A program made the position numbers and the translations under genes. From Flavobacteriaceae bacterium UBA5544 (GTDB lineage Bacteria > Bacteroidota > Bacteroidia > Flavobacteriales > Flavobacteriaceae), in the NCBI GenBank assembly GCA_002426755.1, contig DINI01000024.1, positions 1 through 15,388 on the forward strand: a DNA stretch of 15,388 nt, given 5' to 3'. The notes under the pieces were generated by a model. The model saw nothing but the letters and a program-made list of their open reading frames with translations. It was not told the origin of the DNA and did no database searches. Positions 1 through 6,459 of the stretch are shown here, piece after piece. Numbering within the stretch: position 1 is the first letter of the stretch; the number at the start of each line of letters is the position of its first letter.

Positions 1-10
1 AAACCGAATA

Positions 11-50
11 GAAAATCCGCGAGGATTTTCGTAAGTAGGCTAGAACTAGC
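11..50. repeat. Two adjacent hairpins left of the cassette-like gene
   Basis: Two perfect inverted repeats lie side by side. The first has an 8-bp stem, GAAAATCC (11-18) and GGATTTTC (23-30), around a GCGA loop. The second is GCTAG (39-43) and CTAGC (46-50) around AA. They lie downstream of the minus-strand gene at 85-645 and outside the long inverted repeat that encloses it. No T-run follows either stem, so they do not look like ordinary terminators. From memory, not checked, the stretch between the second hairpin and the left repeat resembles sequence that recurs beside orphan genes in flavobacterial genomes. Confidence 0.6.
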
Positions 51-58
51 AATAAATT

Positions 59-76
59 ATATACGGTGTTGCCACA
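59..76 (+). repeat. Left arm of the inverted repeat enclosing the 186-aa gene
   Basis: The arm ATATACGGTGTTGCCACA matches the reverse complement of 667-684 at 15 of 18 positions, and its inner nine bases (GTTGCCACA, 68-76) match perfectly. The arm ends 8 bases short of the stop codon of the enclosed gene, so the repeat fits tightly around one gene. The pairing is read directly; its role as a recombination boundary is inferred. Confidence 0.7.
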
Positions 77-84
77 CGTTTTTT

Positions 85-645
85 TTATTCACTGCAATAC
101 TCAATTAGGTTTTTACAGAATTCATTTATAGAATTCAGTGCATTTTCATTTTTCTGTTGAGTATTGTATATAATGTTCAATTCGTAATTCCCATTTTTCA
201 TTTTTGTCTCAATCAAAGGCGAGAATTCTGGGCTGTTTTCAACAATTATAAATATATCGTTTAGGTTTTGATTTCGTCGCAAAAAGTTTATCAGATTTTC
301 GTCGTTGCATTTTATTAAATAGTTCAATTCAGGTTTTCTATTAAACAACTTTGCTAAAATTCCACGTTCTGAAATACTGAAATTCGGATAGTTTTTGTCT
401 GTTTCTATTTCACATTTAACTTGGCAATTATGTCTGTCGCCGAAGGCTCCGCCATCAATCATTGAAGGTTTGCTAAATTCCGATTGTCTAAATTCGTAGT
501 GAGCAACTATTTTTCCGTTCAGATATTTATAATTCAGATAATAGTTTAGAAGAGGAAGATAGGCGTGACCGTTCCACCATTTTTTTTCGCTTTTACGAAA
601 TTCCGCATTTTCATTTTCTTTTAATTTCGTAAAAGTATTTTCCAT
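85..645 (-). CDS. Hypothetical protein (186 aa) in a cassette-like unit
   Basis: I do not recognise a named family. The protein has no signal peptide and no membrane segment, so it is probably cytosolic. It is rich in Asn, Lys, Glu and aromatic residues. The central part (about residues 88-125) has the pattern FSISERG, KLF, then LNYLIKCND and a helix ending in FLRRN. This loosely recalls DUF3137-like domains, where an F-x-IK-x-ND motif follows a KLF segment; that link is weak. The ATG at 645 is chosen because it lies just inside the right repeat arm; no Shine-Dalgarno site is seen. The gene fills almost the whole space between the two arms of an inverted repeat, and no partner gene is fused or overlapping. 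It may be a mobile single-gene cargo of unknown function. Confidence 0.75.
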   Translation of the reverse strand: MENTFTKLKENENAEFRKSEKKWWNGHAYLPLLNYYLNYKYLNGKIVAHYEFRQSEFSKPSMIDGGAFGDRHNCQVKCEIETDKNYPNFSISERGILAKLFNRKPELNYLIKCNDENLINFLRRNQNLNDIFIIVENSPEFSPLIETKMKNGNYELNIIYNTQQKNENALNSINEFCKNLIEYCSE

Positions 646-666
646 TCAGTTCCGATTTCTCAAATT

Positions 667-684
667 TGTGGCAACTCGTTATAT
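667..684 (-). repeat. Right arm of the inverted repeat enclosing the 186-aa gene
   Basis: The arm TGTGGCAACTCGTTATAT has a perfect inner 9-mer (TGTGGCAAC, 667-675) and pairs with the arm at 59-76 with three mismatches. It lies 22 bases before the ATG of the enclosed minus-strand gene, so it would be in the 5' leader if transcription starts outside the unit. A TATATTTA sequence on the minus strand (691-698), one mismatch from the flavobacterial -7 element, lies just outside the arm and could drive the enclosed gene. Confidence 0.7.
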
Positions 685-741
685 CTGTCATAAATATACT
701 GATATCCGTTTATAATATTAAGGTTCAAGTATATTTTAAAT

Positions 742-1266
742 TTAATTTGGATTTTGGTTTTTGAACATTATCATCATTTTATGGTCATAATATTGGCCAT
801 CGATTTTTAAAAAGTTCTTGTGAAGTCCAAATTCTTCAAAGCCTAGTTTTTTGTATAGCTTGTCTGCCTTTTGGTTAGTGGAGATAACGCCTATTTCTAT
901 TTGTTCTATTCCGCTTATTTTGAAGGCTTCGCTGAGTGTGGCTTTGATCATCTTTGAGCCTATGTGTTGTCCTTGATATTCTGGGTTGACATAAACTTGA
1001 ATGATGATGCCTGCGTGATTTATTTTTTTGCGTTGGTGACGTTTAAATCCTGAAATGCCTATTAAATTATCATTATGAAAGGCTCCAATGACGAAATTAT
1101 CTGTATTTGAAGTTTCAATATATGGCTGGAAAAATAATTTTTTCTTTGTCTTTTCGTCTTGATAATCTGTGGTGAAGTATTCTGGAAAGTTTTTCACACA
1201 TTGCAGGCGTAAGTGTCTATACACCATGGATTCGTCTGGAAGGAGTTTGCGGATTTGAATTTGCAT
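742..1266 (-). CDS. GNAT family N-acetyltransferase
   Basis: This is a predicted acetyl-CoA-dependent N-acetyltransferase. At 174 aa it has normal GNAT length. Motif A is clear: beta-strand residues 85-94 lead into a P-x-YQGQHIG pyrophosphate-binding loop (residues 95-103) and helix alpha3. Motif B follows with N131, then an LYKKLGFEEFG segment (137-147), the usual C-terminal signature. The chain ends with a polar tail. No fused domain or signal peptide is present, so it should be cytosolic. The acceptor (protein N-terminus, amino acid, polyamine or drug) cannot be told from sequence. It lies downstream of the MotA/ExbB-like gene on the same strand, but a hairpin terminator separates them. 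The enzyme class is secure; the substrate is unknown. Confidence 0.9.
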   Translation of the reverse strand: MQIQIRKLLPDESMVYRHLRLQCVKNFPEYFTTDYQDEKTKKKLFFQPYIETSNTDNFVIGAFHNDNLIGISGFKRHQRKKINHAGIIIQVYVNPEYQGQHIGSKMIKATLSEAFKISGIEQIEIGVISTNQKADKLYKKLGFEEFGLHKNFLKIDGQYYDHKMMIMFKNQNPN

Positions 1267-1356
1267 TATACTGATTGGCTATAGTGTTTATATATAGATT
1301 TCTTACCATTAAATATACATAACTTGGGTGGAAGATTTATATCCTTGAGGAAACTA

Positions 1357-1389
1357 ACAAAAACACCCTCTCCAAGCAATTGAAAAGGG
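1357..1389 (-). terminator. Rho-independent terminator after the MotA/ExbB-like gene
   Basis: On the minus strand CCCTTTTC (1389-1382) pairs with GGAGAGGG (1373-1366), an 8-bp stem with two G-U pairs and an 8-nt loop. A T-rich run (TGTTTTTG) follows. It starts 27 bases after the stop codon of the gene at 1417-1821 and lies before the acetyltransferase gene, separating the two into different transcripts. Confidence 0.6.
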
Positions 1390-1416
1390 CACATTATAAT
1401 ATGAATCAGTTTATAT

Positions 1417-1821
1417 TTAAGCTTTTTGCAGGGCTTTTAATATAATGATGCCAATTCTCGCAATGATAAAGGTGACACTTCCGAAGAGTGCCGTTAGAAA
1501 AGATACTTTGAGCCCGCCGGCTATCATGTTTTGCGACATGTTTTCAATACTTTCAATGGCATCAAAGGCTTCCATCATCCCGATGATAGACCCCAAAAGC
1601 CCAATGACCAAACCCAAAATACTGACATCGGAAGATAAAGTTATCATTTTCTTGACTTTATCTGGGTTCTTTTTGTGGTTAAGAAAACCTATAGCCTGCA
1701 AAACAATTGCTACAATTAGACATATTAAAATGAGTGTCATGAAGAACGGGCCACCTTCAGTAAATCTGTTGGAGGCTTGAGTTGTCAAGTTCTGGTCCTG
1801 TAAAAGAAGTAATGTGTTCAT
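1417..1821 (-). CDS. MotA/TolQ/ExbB proton channel family protein, short form
   Basis: A 134-aa inner-membrane protein with three predicted membrane segments (about residues 25-47, 65-83 and 103-128). The segment from residue 68 carries the family signature: LGLLGSIIGMMEAF, a connector, then a G-rich last helix pair. In MotA, TolQ and ExbB this region lines the proton path and needs a partner with a membrane aspartate (MotB, TolR or ExbD). No partner is encoded in the window. The protein is shorter than typical ExbB or TolQ (over 200 aa): the large cytosolic loop is reduced to a short Lys-rich stretch (48-60). It is transcribed divergently from the LytS/LytTR pair across a 212-base gap. Family membership is clear; whether it drives transport, or works alone, is unknown. 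Confidence 0.85.
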   Translation of the reverse strand: MNTLLLLQDQNLTTQASNRFTEGGPFFMTLILICLIVAIVLQAIGFLNHKKNPDKVKKMITLSSDVSILGLVIGLLGSIIGMMEAFDAIESIENMSQNMIAGGLKVSFLTALFGSVTFIIARIGIIILKALQKA

Positions 1822-1868
1822 AGTGTTTAAATTTATTGTTTTTTTTTGTGAATGGTTTAATTATGAAA

Positions 1869-1876
1869 CAAACTTA
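1869..1876 (-). promoter_or_regulatory. -7 element for the MotA/ExbB-like gene
   Basis: On the minus strand TAAGTTTG matches the flavobacterial consensus TAnnTTTG exactly. It lies 47 bases upstream of the ATG at 1821. A T-run ending in TTG lies about 15 bases further upstream, slightly close for the usual -33 spacing. Confidence 0.6.
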
Positions 1877-2005
1877 CTTTTTAAACAAACCCAAAAAATC
1901 AGAATGCGATGGATGACAGATTTATGAGGCTATTTGACATTCTGTCGAAAGGGTTGCTAAACCTGTTATTCGTCTACAAAAAATCAATCACCTTTAAAAT
2001 TATAG

Positions 2006-2013
2006 TAATATTG
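2006..2013 (+). promoter_or_regulatory. Possible -7 element for the LytS/LytTR operon
   Basis: TAATATTG matches TAnnTTTG at all but one position and lies 20 bases before the kinase ATG, giving a short leader. No convincing TTG is seen at the -33 distance, so the assignment is tentative. The rest of the 1822-2033 gap holds no other gene or strong repeat that I can see. Confidence 0.3.
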
Positions 2014-2033
2014 CACGATAGGTTAACTCCGTT

Positions 2034-3083
2034 ATGTCAAAAAACGACTTATTCCATAAAATTGGGCAGGTGGTGCTTCACGCTTTGTTTTGGTGTGGGG
2101 TACTTTTCTTCTATACCTATTTCTTTGGGTTTGATAGTGTGGATTTTAACTATATCTTGTCCTTCTCATTGTTCTTGATGCCTATTACCATTGCCACTAC
2201 CTATGTATCGATTTACAAACTTATCCCTGATTATCTGGTAAAAAAACATTATTTCAGGTTTGCGCTATACAGTTTTTATACGATTGTTATTTCGGCATAT
2301 CTTATTGTTATTTCCATACTTTTTGGACTGACTTACCTTTCCAACTTTAGATTTGAGAGCATGGCTCCTGTGAGTAAAAGTATGCTGTTTGTGGCCATTG
2401 CTGTGTATGTCGTAGTGATTGTGGTGAGTGCGTATAAGTTATTCAAACTTCATTTAAAACAGACGCGAGATAAAAGCAAACTGGAAAGCAAGATTCTGGA
2501 AGCACAACTGAAACTAAAGGAACAGGAGTTGAATTATTTAAAAATGCAAATTCATCCGCATTTCTTGTTTAACACGTTGAACACAATGTATGGATTTGCG
2601 TTAAAAAAGGCAGATGAGACGCCTGAAATGATACTGATGCTTTCAAACCTTTTGGATTATCTATTATACCAAGTGGATAAGCCATTTGTGTTGTTGCAAG
2701 CGGAAATCAACCACATCCAAGATTATATTGAATTGGAGAAAATGCGTTTTAATGACACCCTGAATATTGAGTTTACAACGCATGGCATTACGGATGATAT
2801 AAAGATTGCTCCCATGCTTTTGATTCCTTTTGTTGAAAATAGTTTTAAACATGGCACAATAAAGTCTGGGCAACTTGAAATCAAAATTCGATTGGAATGC
2901 CACGACCAGAACATTCATTTTTATATTGAAAACACTAATACAAACAACGATACTGCATCTAAAGGGATAGGTTTGGAAAACATTATAAAGCGCCTTGATT
3001 TATTGTACAGCGATAACTATAACCTCACCATTGATAATACAACTGATATTTTTAAAGTAAATTTACAATTAAGCGTCCTTTAG
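2034..3083 (+). CDS. LytS-type sensor histidine kinase
   Basis: A 349-aa inner-membrane sensor kinase of the LytS/YehU class. The N-terminal part has four predicted membrane helices (about 12-31, 40-60, 76-101 and 115-135) with short loops and no recognisable ligand domain. A charged, probably coiled-coil linker (140-170) leads to the His_kinase domain: the PHFLFN motif (175-180) carries the likely phosphoacceptor H176. The N-box is PFVENSFKHG (265-274) with N269, and the G-box is GIGLENI (311-317) of the HATPase fold. All catalytic motifs look intact. The stop codon is 3 bases from the ATG of the LytTR regulator, so the two form a cognate pair on one mRNA. The stimulus is not evident; membrane helices alone suggest sensing at or in the membrane. 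Confidence 0.93.
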   Translation: MSKNDLFHKIGQVVLHALFWCGVLFFYTYFFGFDSVDFNYILSFSLFLMPITIATTYVSIYKLIPDYLVKKHYFRFALYSFYTIVISAYLIVISILFGLTYLSNFRFESMAPVSKSMLFVAIAVYVVVIVVSAYKLFKLHLKQTRDKSKLESKILEAQLKLKEQELNYLKMQIHPHFLFNTLNTMYGFALKKADETPEMILMLSNLLDYLLYQVDKPFVLLQAEINHIQDYIELEKMRFNDTLNIEFTTHGITDDIKIAPMLLIPFVENSFKHGTIKSGQLEIKIRLECHDQNIHFYIENTNTNNDTASKGIGLENIIKRLDLLYSDNYNLTIDNTTDIFKVNLQLSVL

Positions 3084-3086
3084 CAC

Positions 3087-3803
3087 ATGCCACAAGAACC
3101 TACCATATCGTGTATCATCGTTGATGATGAGTCTGTTGCAAGAAGTATCATTGAAGCACATGTGACCAAACTACCCACTGTGTGTATTGTTGGAAGTTTC
3201 GGTAATGCGATTGATGCTTTTCAGTGTTTAAGAGAACAAGCAGTAGATTTGGTGTTTCTTGATATTAACATGCCTGAAATATCGGGTATTTCGTTTGCAA
3301 AATCTATCAATAAGAACATAAAAATCATTTTCACGACTGCCTATAGAGATTATGCTGTGGAAGGTTTTGAGCTGCAAGCTGTGGATTATTTGCTCAAGCC
3401 TATTTCATTTGATAGATTGCTGAAGGCTGTCAATACCTTTTTTGATATCCATTATGACACTCATCAAAAATATATAAGTATGGAGGAACCGCCAGACTTT
3501 ATGTTTGTAAGAGCCGACAGACGCATGATAAAAATTGATTTTGATGCCATCGTTTATATTGAAAGTTACAGTGATTACCTAAAAATTCACTTAACCGATG
3601 AAACCATCGTAACACGCGAAACAATTAGCGCCATTGAAGCTAAATTGCCCAACAATTCTTTTTTGAGGATACATCGGTCTTATATTATTGCGATCAAAAG
3701 CATTTCTTCTTTCACAAACGAAGAAATTGTGATTAAAAATACCTCGCTGTCTATCAGTAGAAGTTACAAAAAGGATGTGTTGGCGATGTTGGAAAAATTC
3801 TAA
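3087..3803 (+). CDS. LytTR family response regulator
   Basis: A 238-aa cytosolic transcription regulator, the partner of the upstream kinase. The receiver domain (about 7-122) has the acidic pair D13/D14, phosphoacceptor D59 (FLDINMP), T84 and K104 (LLKP), so all switch residues are present. The LytTR DNA-binding domain (about 137-236) shows the usual DFDAIVYIES-x-SDYLKIH strand and the FLRIHRSYII segment, with a final SRSYKKDVLAML. The length is typical for LytTR regulators. The gene ends one base before the stop codon of the convergent metallopeptidase-like gene, with no hairpin terminator between them. Target promoters are not in evidence here; the divergent MotA/ExbB-like gene is only a positional candidate. 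Confidence 0.94.
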   Translation: MPQEPTISCIIVDDESVARSIIEAHVTKLPTVCIVGSFGNAIDAFQCLREQAVDLVFLDINMPEISGISFAKSINKNIKIIFTTAYRDYAVEGFELQAVDYLLKPISFDRLLKAVNTFFDIHYDTHQKYISMEEPPDFMFVRADRRMIKIDFDAIVYIESYSDYLKIHLTDETIVTRETISAIEAKLPNNSFLRIHRSYIIAIKSISSFTNEEIVIKNTSLSISRSYKKDVLAMLEKF

Positions 3804-3804
3804 T

Positions 3805-4719
3805 TTAATCATCCCATTTTAATGGCACATTTGCTATGCTTTGGTGTACACTATCTGCCAACAGGGCTACAAATGAGGAGTCGTCCAATAGATCTTGATG
3901 ACTTTCTAGGGCATCCCAGAGGTTTTTCAATGCCTTGATGCCTCCTTCGTCATAAATAGTTGCGGCGGCCATGTGCCAGCGGCATTGGTACCATCCGTAG
4001 TTTTTTGGGAATTGTTTGCCGAGTGCGTAGTAATTGGTCTCCAATTCGTGCAAGGTGGTGAACTTTAAATCGTTTTTGCTAGTTGAAGCGACTACCATTT
4101 GAGGAAATAGGGTTAAAGCTGGTAAGATTTCTGGTTCGTTTTCGGCGATGTAGGTATGTAGCAAGATATTGGGAAACAGTTCGCCCATCCATTTGCGCTG
4201 CATTTTGAGTCCGGCTTGGTTATGATATGCGTGTCCCAACTCATGAATTGCCAATAAATCAAAGAAGCCTCGCATGGATAGTTGACCATCTTTGCCTTTG
4301 TAGGTATCTGTGATTTGTTTTGCCAAGGTTGGTGGCAATTGGTCCAGTGGCGGGATAAAGCTTTTCCAGAAGTCATTGTCTTGTGAAGCGACCACTAACG
4401 TTTCATTATCGGATAAATGCGGCATGCCGTAAACAGGAAAAGAGGTGTACGTACTCCAATCTTCAGGAGATAATACCAATAACTTTACATTGGGTTGAAA
4501 ATTGAGTTGAGATTTATAATAAGCTAACACATTATCGCAACGAGTTGCCATTGTGAGGGCATTTTCTTTTGCGCCATTACTGTAGTAGGTCTTTGTTTTT
4601 GTGCCGTCTAGAGTGTTGAGACTATCGAGTGTATGTTGTTGAGCTTTGCACTCGGCAAGGCCAAGCCAAAGGAGTAAAAAAAGGATGCTGGACTTACGGA
4701 AGGTTTTAGTTGATATCAT
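3805..4719 (-). CDS. Secreted HExxH metallopeptidase-like protein
   Basis: A 304-aa exported protein of a family I cannot name. An N-terminal signal peptide (hydrophobic core about 11-22) probably ends at C-K-A before Q27, in the common flavobacterial style. An HELGHAYH sequence at 159-166 gives the zinc-binding HExxH (H159, E160, H163). E180, in a WMGELF segment 16 residues later, is the best third-ligand candidate; E194 and E196 are alternatives. The context AIHELGH is typical of true gluzincin active sites, not of a chance match. The C-terminal third is rich in Trp, Leu and His. It should act in the periplasm or outside the cell. The gene is monocistronic, with a strong hairpin 35 bases before its ATG, and it faces the LytTR gene. 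Substrate and real peptidase activity are unproven. Confidence 0.8.
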   Translation of the reverse strand: MISTKTFRKSSILFLLLWLGLAECKAQQHTLDSLNTLDGTKTKTYYSNGAKENALTMATRCDNVLAYYKSQLNFQPNVKLLVLSPEDWSTYTSFPVYGMPHLSDNETLVVASQDNDFWKSFIPPLDQLPPTLAKQITDTYKGKDGQLSMRGFFDLLAIHELGHAYHNQAGLKMQRKWMGELFPNILLHTYIAENEPEILPALTLFPQMVVASTSKNDLKFTTLHELETNYYALGKQFPKNYGWYQCRWHMAAATIYDEGGIKALKNLWDALESHQDLLDDSSFVALLADSVHQSIANVPLKWDD

Positions 4720-4753
4720 ACGACAGCTTGTTTAGGATTGATTGTATATCATT

Positions 4754-4779
4754 ATAGCTTACAATTAGTTGTAAGCTAT
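4754..4779 (-). promoter_or_regulatory. Perfect 11-bp hairpin in the leader of the metallopeptidase-like gene
   Basis: ATAGCTTACAA (4754-4764) and TTGTAAGCTAT (4769-4779) form a perfect 11-bp stem with a 4-base loop. No T-run follows on either strand, so it is a poor intrinsic terminator. It lies 34 bases before the ATG at 4719 and about 100 bases after the DUF1398 stop codon. It could be a leader hairpin, an operator read as a palindrome, or an end-protecting stem. Confidence 0.6.
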
Positions 4780-4881
4780 CGGTTATTAAAAAGTCATCGT
4801 GAGGTTATTATAAAAGTAGTGATTTTTTGGATTGGTTGAACAGTTTTTTGTTATCTATAATTTATCTTTTTAGCTTGGGAT

Positions 4882-5271
4882 TTATTCTGGAATTTTCTCT
4901 GTAACTATTTTATTCCCTGCTTTGTCAAAATAAGTACAAGTCATTGCGTCTAAATTTACAATCCATTTTTCGATACCTGTTTCAGCGCAATGGTTACAAA
5001 ACATTACATAATCGGTTTTTCCTTGTTGGTGTGCTTTTAAATAACTCAAAAATTGCTCTTTGTTATTGGTGTCAGAAATTATCAATGGGCTGTATTTTGG
5101 TTTTGAGCTTGTCTGAAAGTTGTTATGACCATAATACACGGTGTGACTATCCTCAACCCAGGTTTCAAACGACTTTACTCCGAGTTGTTTGATGTCTTTG
5201 ATGTAATTAGGGAAATCTGCTCCAGATTTGACTTTGCTGTGAGCTTGTTCAATTTGTTCTACCGTAAACAT
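4882..5271 (-). CDS. DUF1398 family protein
   Basis: A 129-aa cytosolic protein matching the DUF1398 family (YbcV-like proteins, sometimes labelled phage envelope protein with little support). The family pattern is visible along the whole chain: an N-terminal helix, a GVKSFETWVEDSHTVYYG strand pair (31-49), a helix around 70-84, and the C-terminal signature with C92, C95 and A96, then EKWIVNLDAMTCTYFD (101-116) and a final G. The length is normal for the family. Its function is unknown. It follows the gene at 5293-5862 by 21 bases on the same strand, so the two are probably co-transcribed. There is no sign of a prophage around it. Confidence 0.85.
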   Translation of the reverse strand: MFTVEQIEQAHSKVKSGADFPNYIKDIKQLGVKSFETWVEDSHTVYYGHNNFQTSSKPKYSPLIISDTNNKEQFLSYLKAHQQGKTDYVMFCNHCAETGIEKWIVNLDAMTCTYFDKAGNKIVTEKIPE

Positions 5272-5292
5272 TTTTTTCAGTATTTATAATCG

Positions 5293-5862
5293 TTAACGAC
5301 AATCATAAGTCATTCCGTCTCTTGAGACTTTACAATGATTTTTGCTCAACACCAAACGAGATCTATCTGTTGTAACTGTTCCATTATCGGCTACCAAGCG
5401 TTCAAAATTATGGAATTCGAAGTTCTTTCCTTCGGTTTTTTTAATGTAGGTTCCTGTCCAATCATTACTGACATATCGAAGGCGCAACAGTCCATTATCA
5501 GAAATGAAGACCTTCACCTCTATCCAGTCGGTCAATACATCAGGATTGTAACCTTCATTCTGTTGATATAATGTGTTGTTCTCTACTTTAAAACGCGTAT
5601 AAAAATCTGGAATGGTTGGATAGAACCATTCATCTTGCAGCCATGTAAGATCATCGACGGAGGCATTTTTCCAAACCTCATGCGGGTAAGCATCGGGCAA
5701 TTCGACAGTATAAAAACTTTTGACCCAATCGGAAACTCCATCAAATACTGGAACGACGATTGGCAGTGCTCCTGCAACGAGTCCCATGGCCGTCAGGTAG
5801 CGCTTTGTTGATGTTTTGAGCCCACTAAACTTTGTAATGACGGCTCTGATAGGATTGCTCAT
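5293..5862 (-). CDS. Hypothetical protein with one N-terminal membrane segment (189 aa)
   Basis: I do not recognise this family. A basic N-terminus (about 1-21, with R6, K11, K16, K20 and R21) precedes one hydrophobic segment (about 22-40), so the rest should face the periplasm. The remaining 150 residues are rich in Trp and Tyr (W46, W64, W74, W79, W113, W135) and look beta-rich; two C-terminal cysteines (C177, C188) could form a disulfide in that compartment. No catalytic motif is visible. It is the first gene of a probable two-gene unit with the DUF1398 protein, driven by a good -7 element 50 bases upstream of its start. The segment has small and polar residues, so it might instead be a weak signal anchor. 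Confidence 0.65.
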   Translation of the reverse strand: MSNPIRAVITKFSGLKTSTKRYLTAMGLVAGALPIVVPVFDGVSDWVKSFYTVELPDAYPHEVWKNASVDDLTWLQDEWFYPTIPDFYTRFKVENNTLYQQNEGYNPDVLTDWIEVKVFISDNGLLRLRYVSNDWTGTYIKKTEGKNFEFHNFERLVADNGTVTTDRSRLVLSKNHCKVSRDGMTYDCR

Positions 5863-5911
5863 AATTGGTTGGTTTGTTGTTCAAGTTACTGATGGTTAGC
5901 CACATGAATAA

Positions 5912-5919
5912 CAAATATA
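5912..5919 (-). promoter_or_regulatory. -7 element for the 189-aa hypothetical and DUF1398 genes
   Basis: On the minus strand TATATTTG matches TAnnTTTG exactly and lies 49 bases upstream of the ATG at 5862. A TTTG occurs 14 bases upstream of it, closer than the usual -33 spacing, so the -33 element is unclear. Confidence 0.5.
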
Positions 5920-5970
5920 ATTTTTTTGGCAATCAAATAATAGTGGGATTGTTACTTTTTTTGTGAGGAG

Positions 5971-6429
5971 TTAGATTGATTTTTTTTCAGCCTGTTGTTT
6001 TAGAAAATTATTCCTCAAAATTAATAAAGACGTCAGATACCGCTTAAGAAATAGCACGTTTGCCAATTTACCAATGACACCATACGGACTTTCAAAATGG
6101 AATTTATCAATCATTAAAGTTTGGCCATCTTGTTCTTTAAAAATATGTTCGTGCTTGAACGATTTGAAGGCTCCTGAAACCATTTCGTCTACAAAATAAT
6201 GCGGAGGGTCAAATTCTGTGATTTTTGAAGTCAAGCGTTGTTGAATACCAAAATGTTTCGCTTCCCACGTGACAGATTCACCTAACTCGATTAGTCCAGA
6301 GGTTTTGCCCGCAATTGCCTTTTCGTTAGAATGTGCCAAGCTTTGCTTATGGAAATCAATGTTTCTAGCCAAATCGAAACAGGTTTGGAGGTCTACTTCA
6401 ATTTGGGTTTTTAGAATAATAGTTGGCAT
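5971..6429 (-). CDS. SRPBCC (START-like) family protein
   Basis: A 152-aa cytosolic protein with the SRPBCC helix-grip pattern. The N-terminal strand (IILKTQIEVD) is followed by a helix beginning CFDLARNIDFHKQS. A GESVTWEAKHFGIQQRLTSKITEFDPPHYFVDEMVSGAFKSFKHEHIF stretch of alternating strands follows (quoted here only as its motif order: GE..TW, FG..Q, FDPP, F.DEMV.GAFKSF.HEH). It ends in a long basic helix (about 123-150). The fold binds hydrophobic ligands in a central cavity. Related flavobacterial proteins are often labelled cell division inhibitors or cyclase/dehydrases, with little evidence. It lies 30 bases downstream of the T9SS protein gene on the same strand and may be co-transcribed, though the two functions do not obviously match. 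The ligand is unknown. Confidence 0.8.
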   Translation of the reverse strand: MPTIILKTQIEVDLQTCFDLARNIDFHKQSLAHSNEKAIAGKTSGLIELGESVTWEAKHFGIQQRLTSKITEFDPPHYFVDEMVSGAFKSFKHEHIFKEQDGQTLMIDKFHFESPYGVIGKLANVLFLKRYLTSLLILRNNFLKQQAEKKSI

Positions 6430-6459
6430 TTAACCCTCGTTTGGTGTCAATTTATCAAA

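Noticed and set aside
1445..1780. Plus-strand frame opposite the MotA/ExbB-like gene
   Set aside because: It is antisense to a clear membrane protein family and has no recognisable domain of its own.
1909..2178. Plus-strand frame before and into the kinase gene
   Set aside because: It overlaps the kinase start in another frame and has no family resemblance; the 2034 start gives a full LytS-type protein.
4642..4719. Lipoprotein signal in the metallopeptidase-like protein (LAEC, C24)
   Set aside because: Glu just before the Cys does not fit a lipobox; cleavage after C-K-A is more likely.
4882..5271. Prophage remnant suggested by the phage envelope label of DUF1398
   Set aside because: The label is weakly founded and no phage structural, lysis or integrase gene is nearby.
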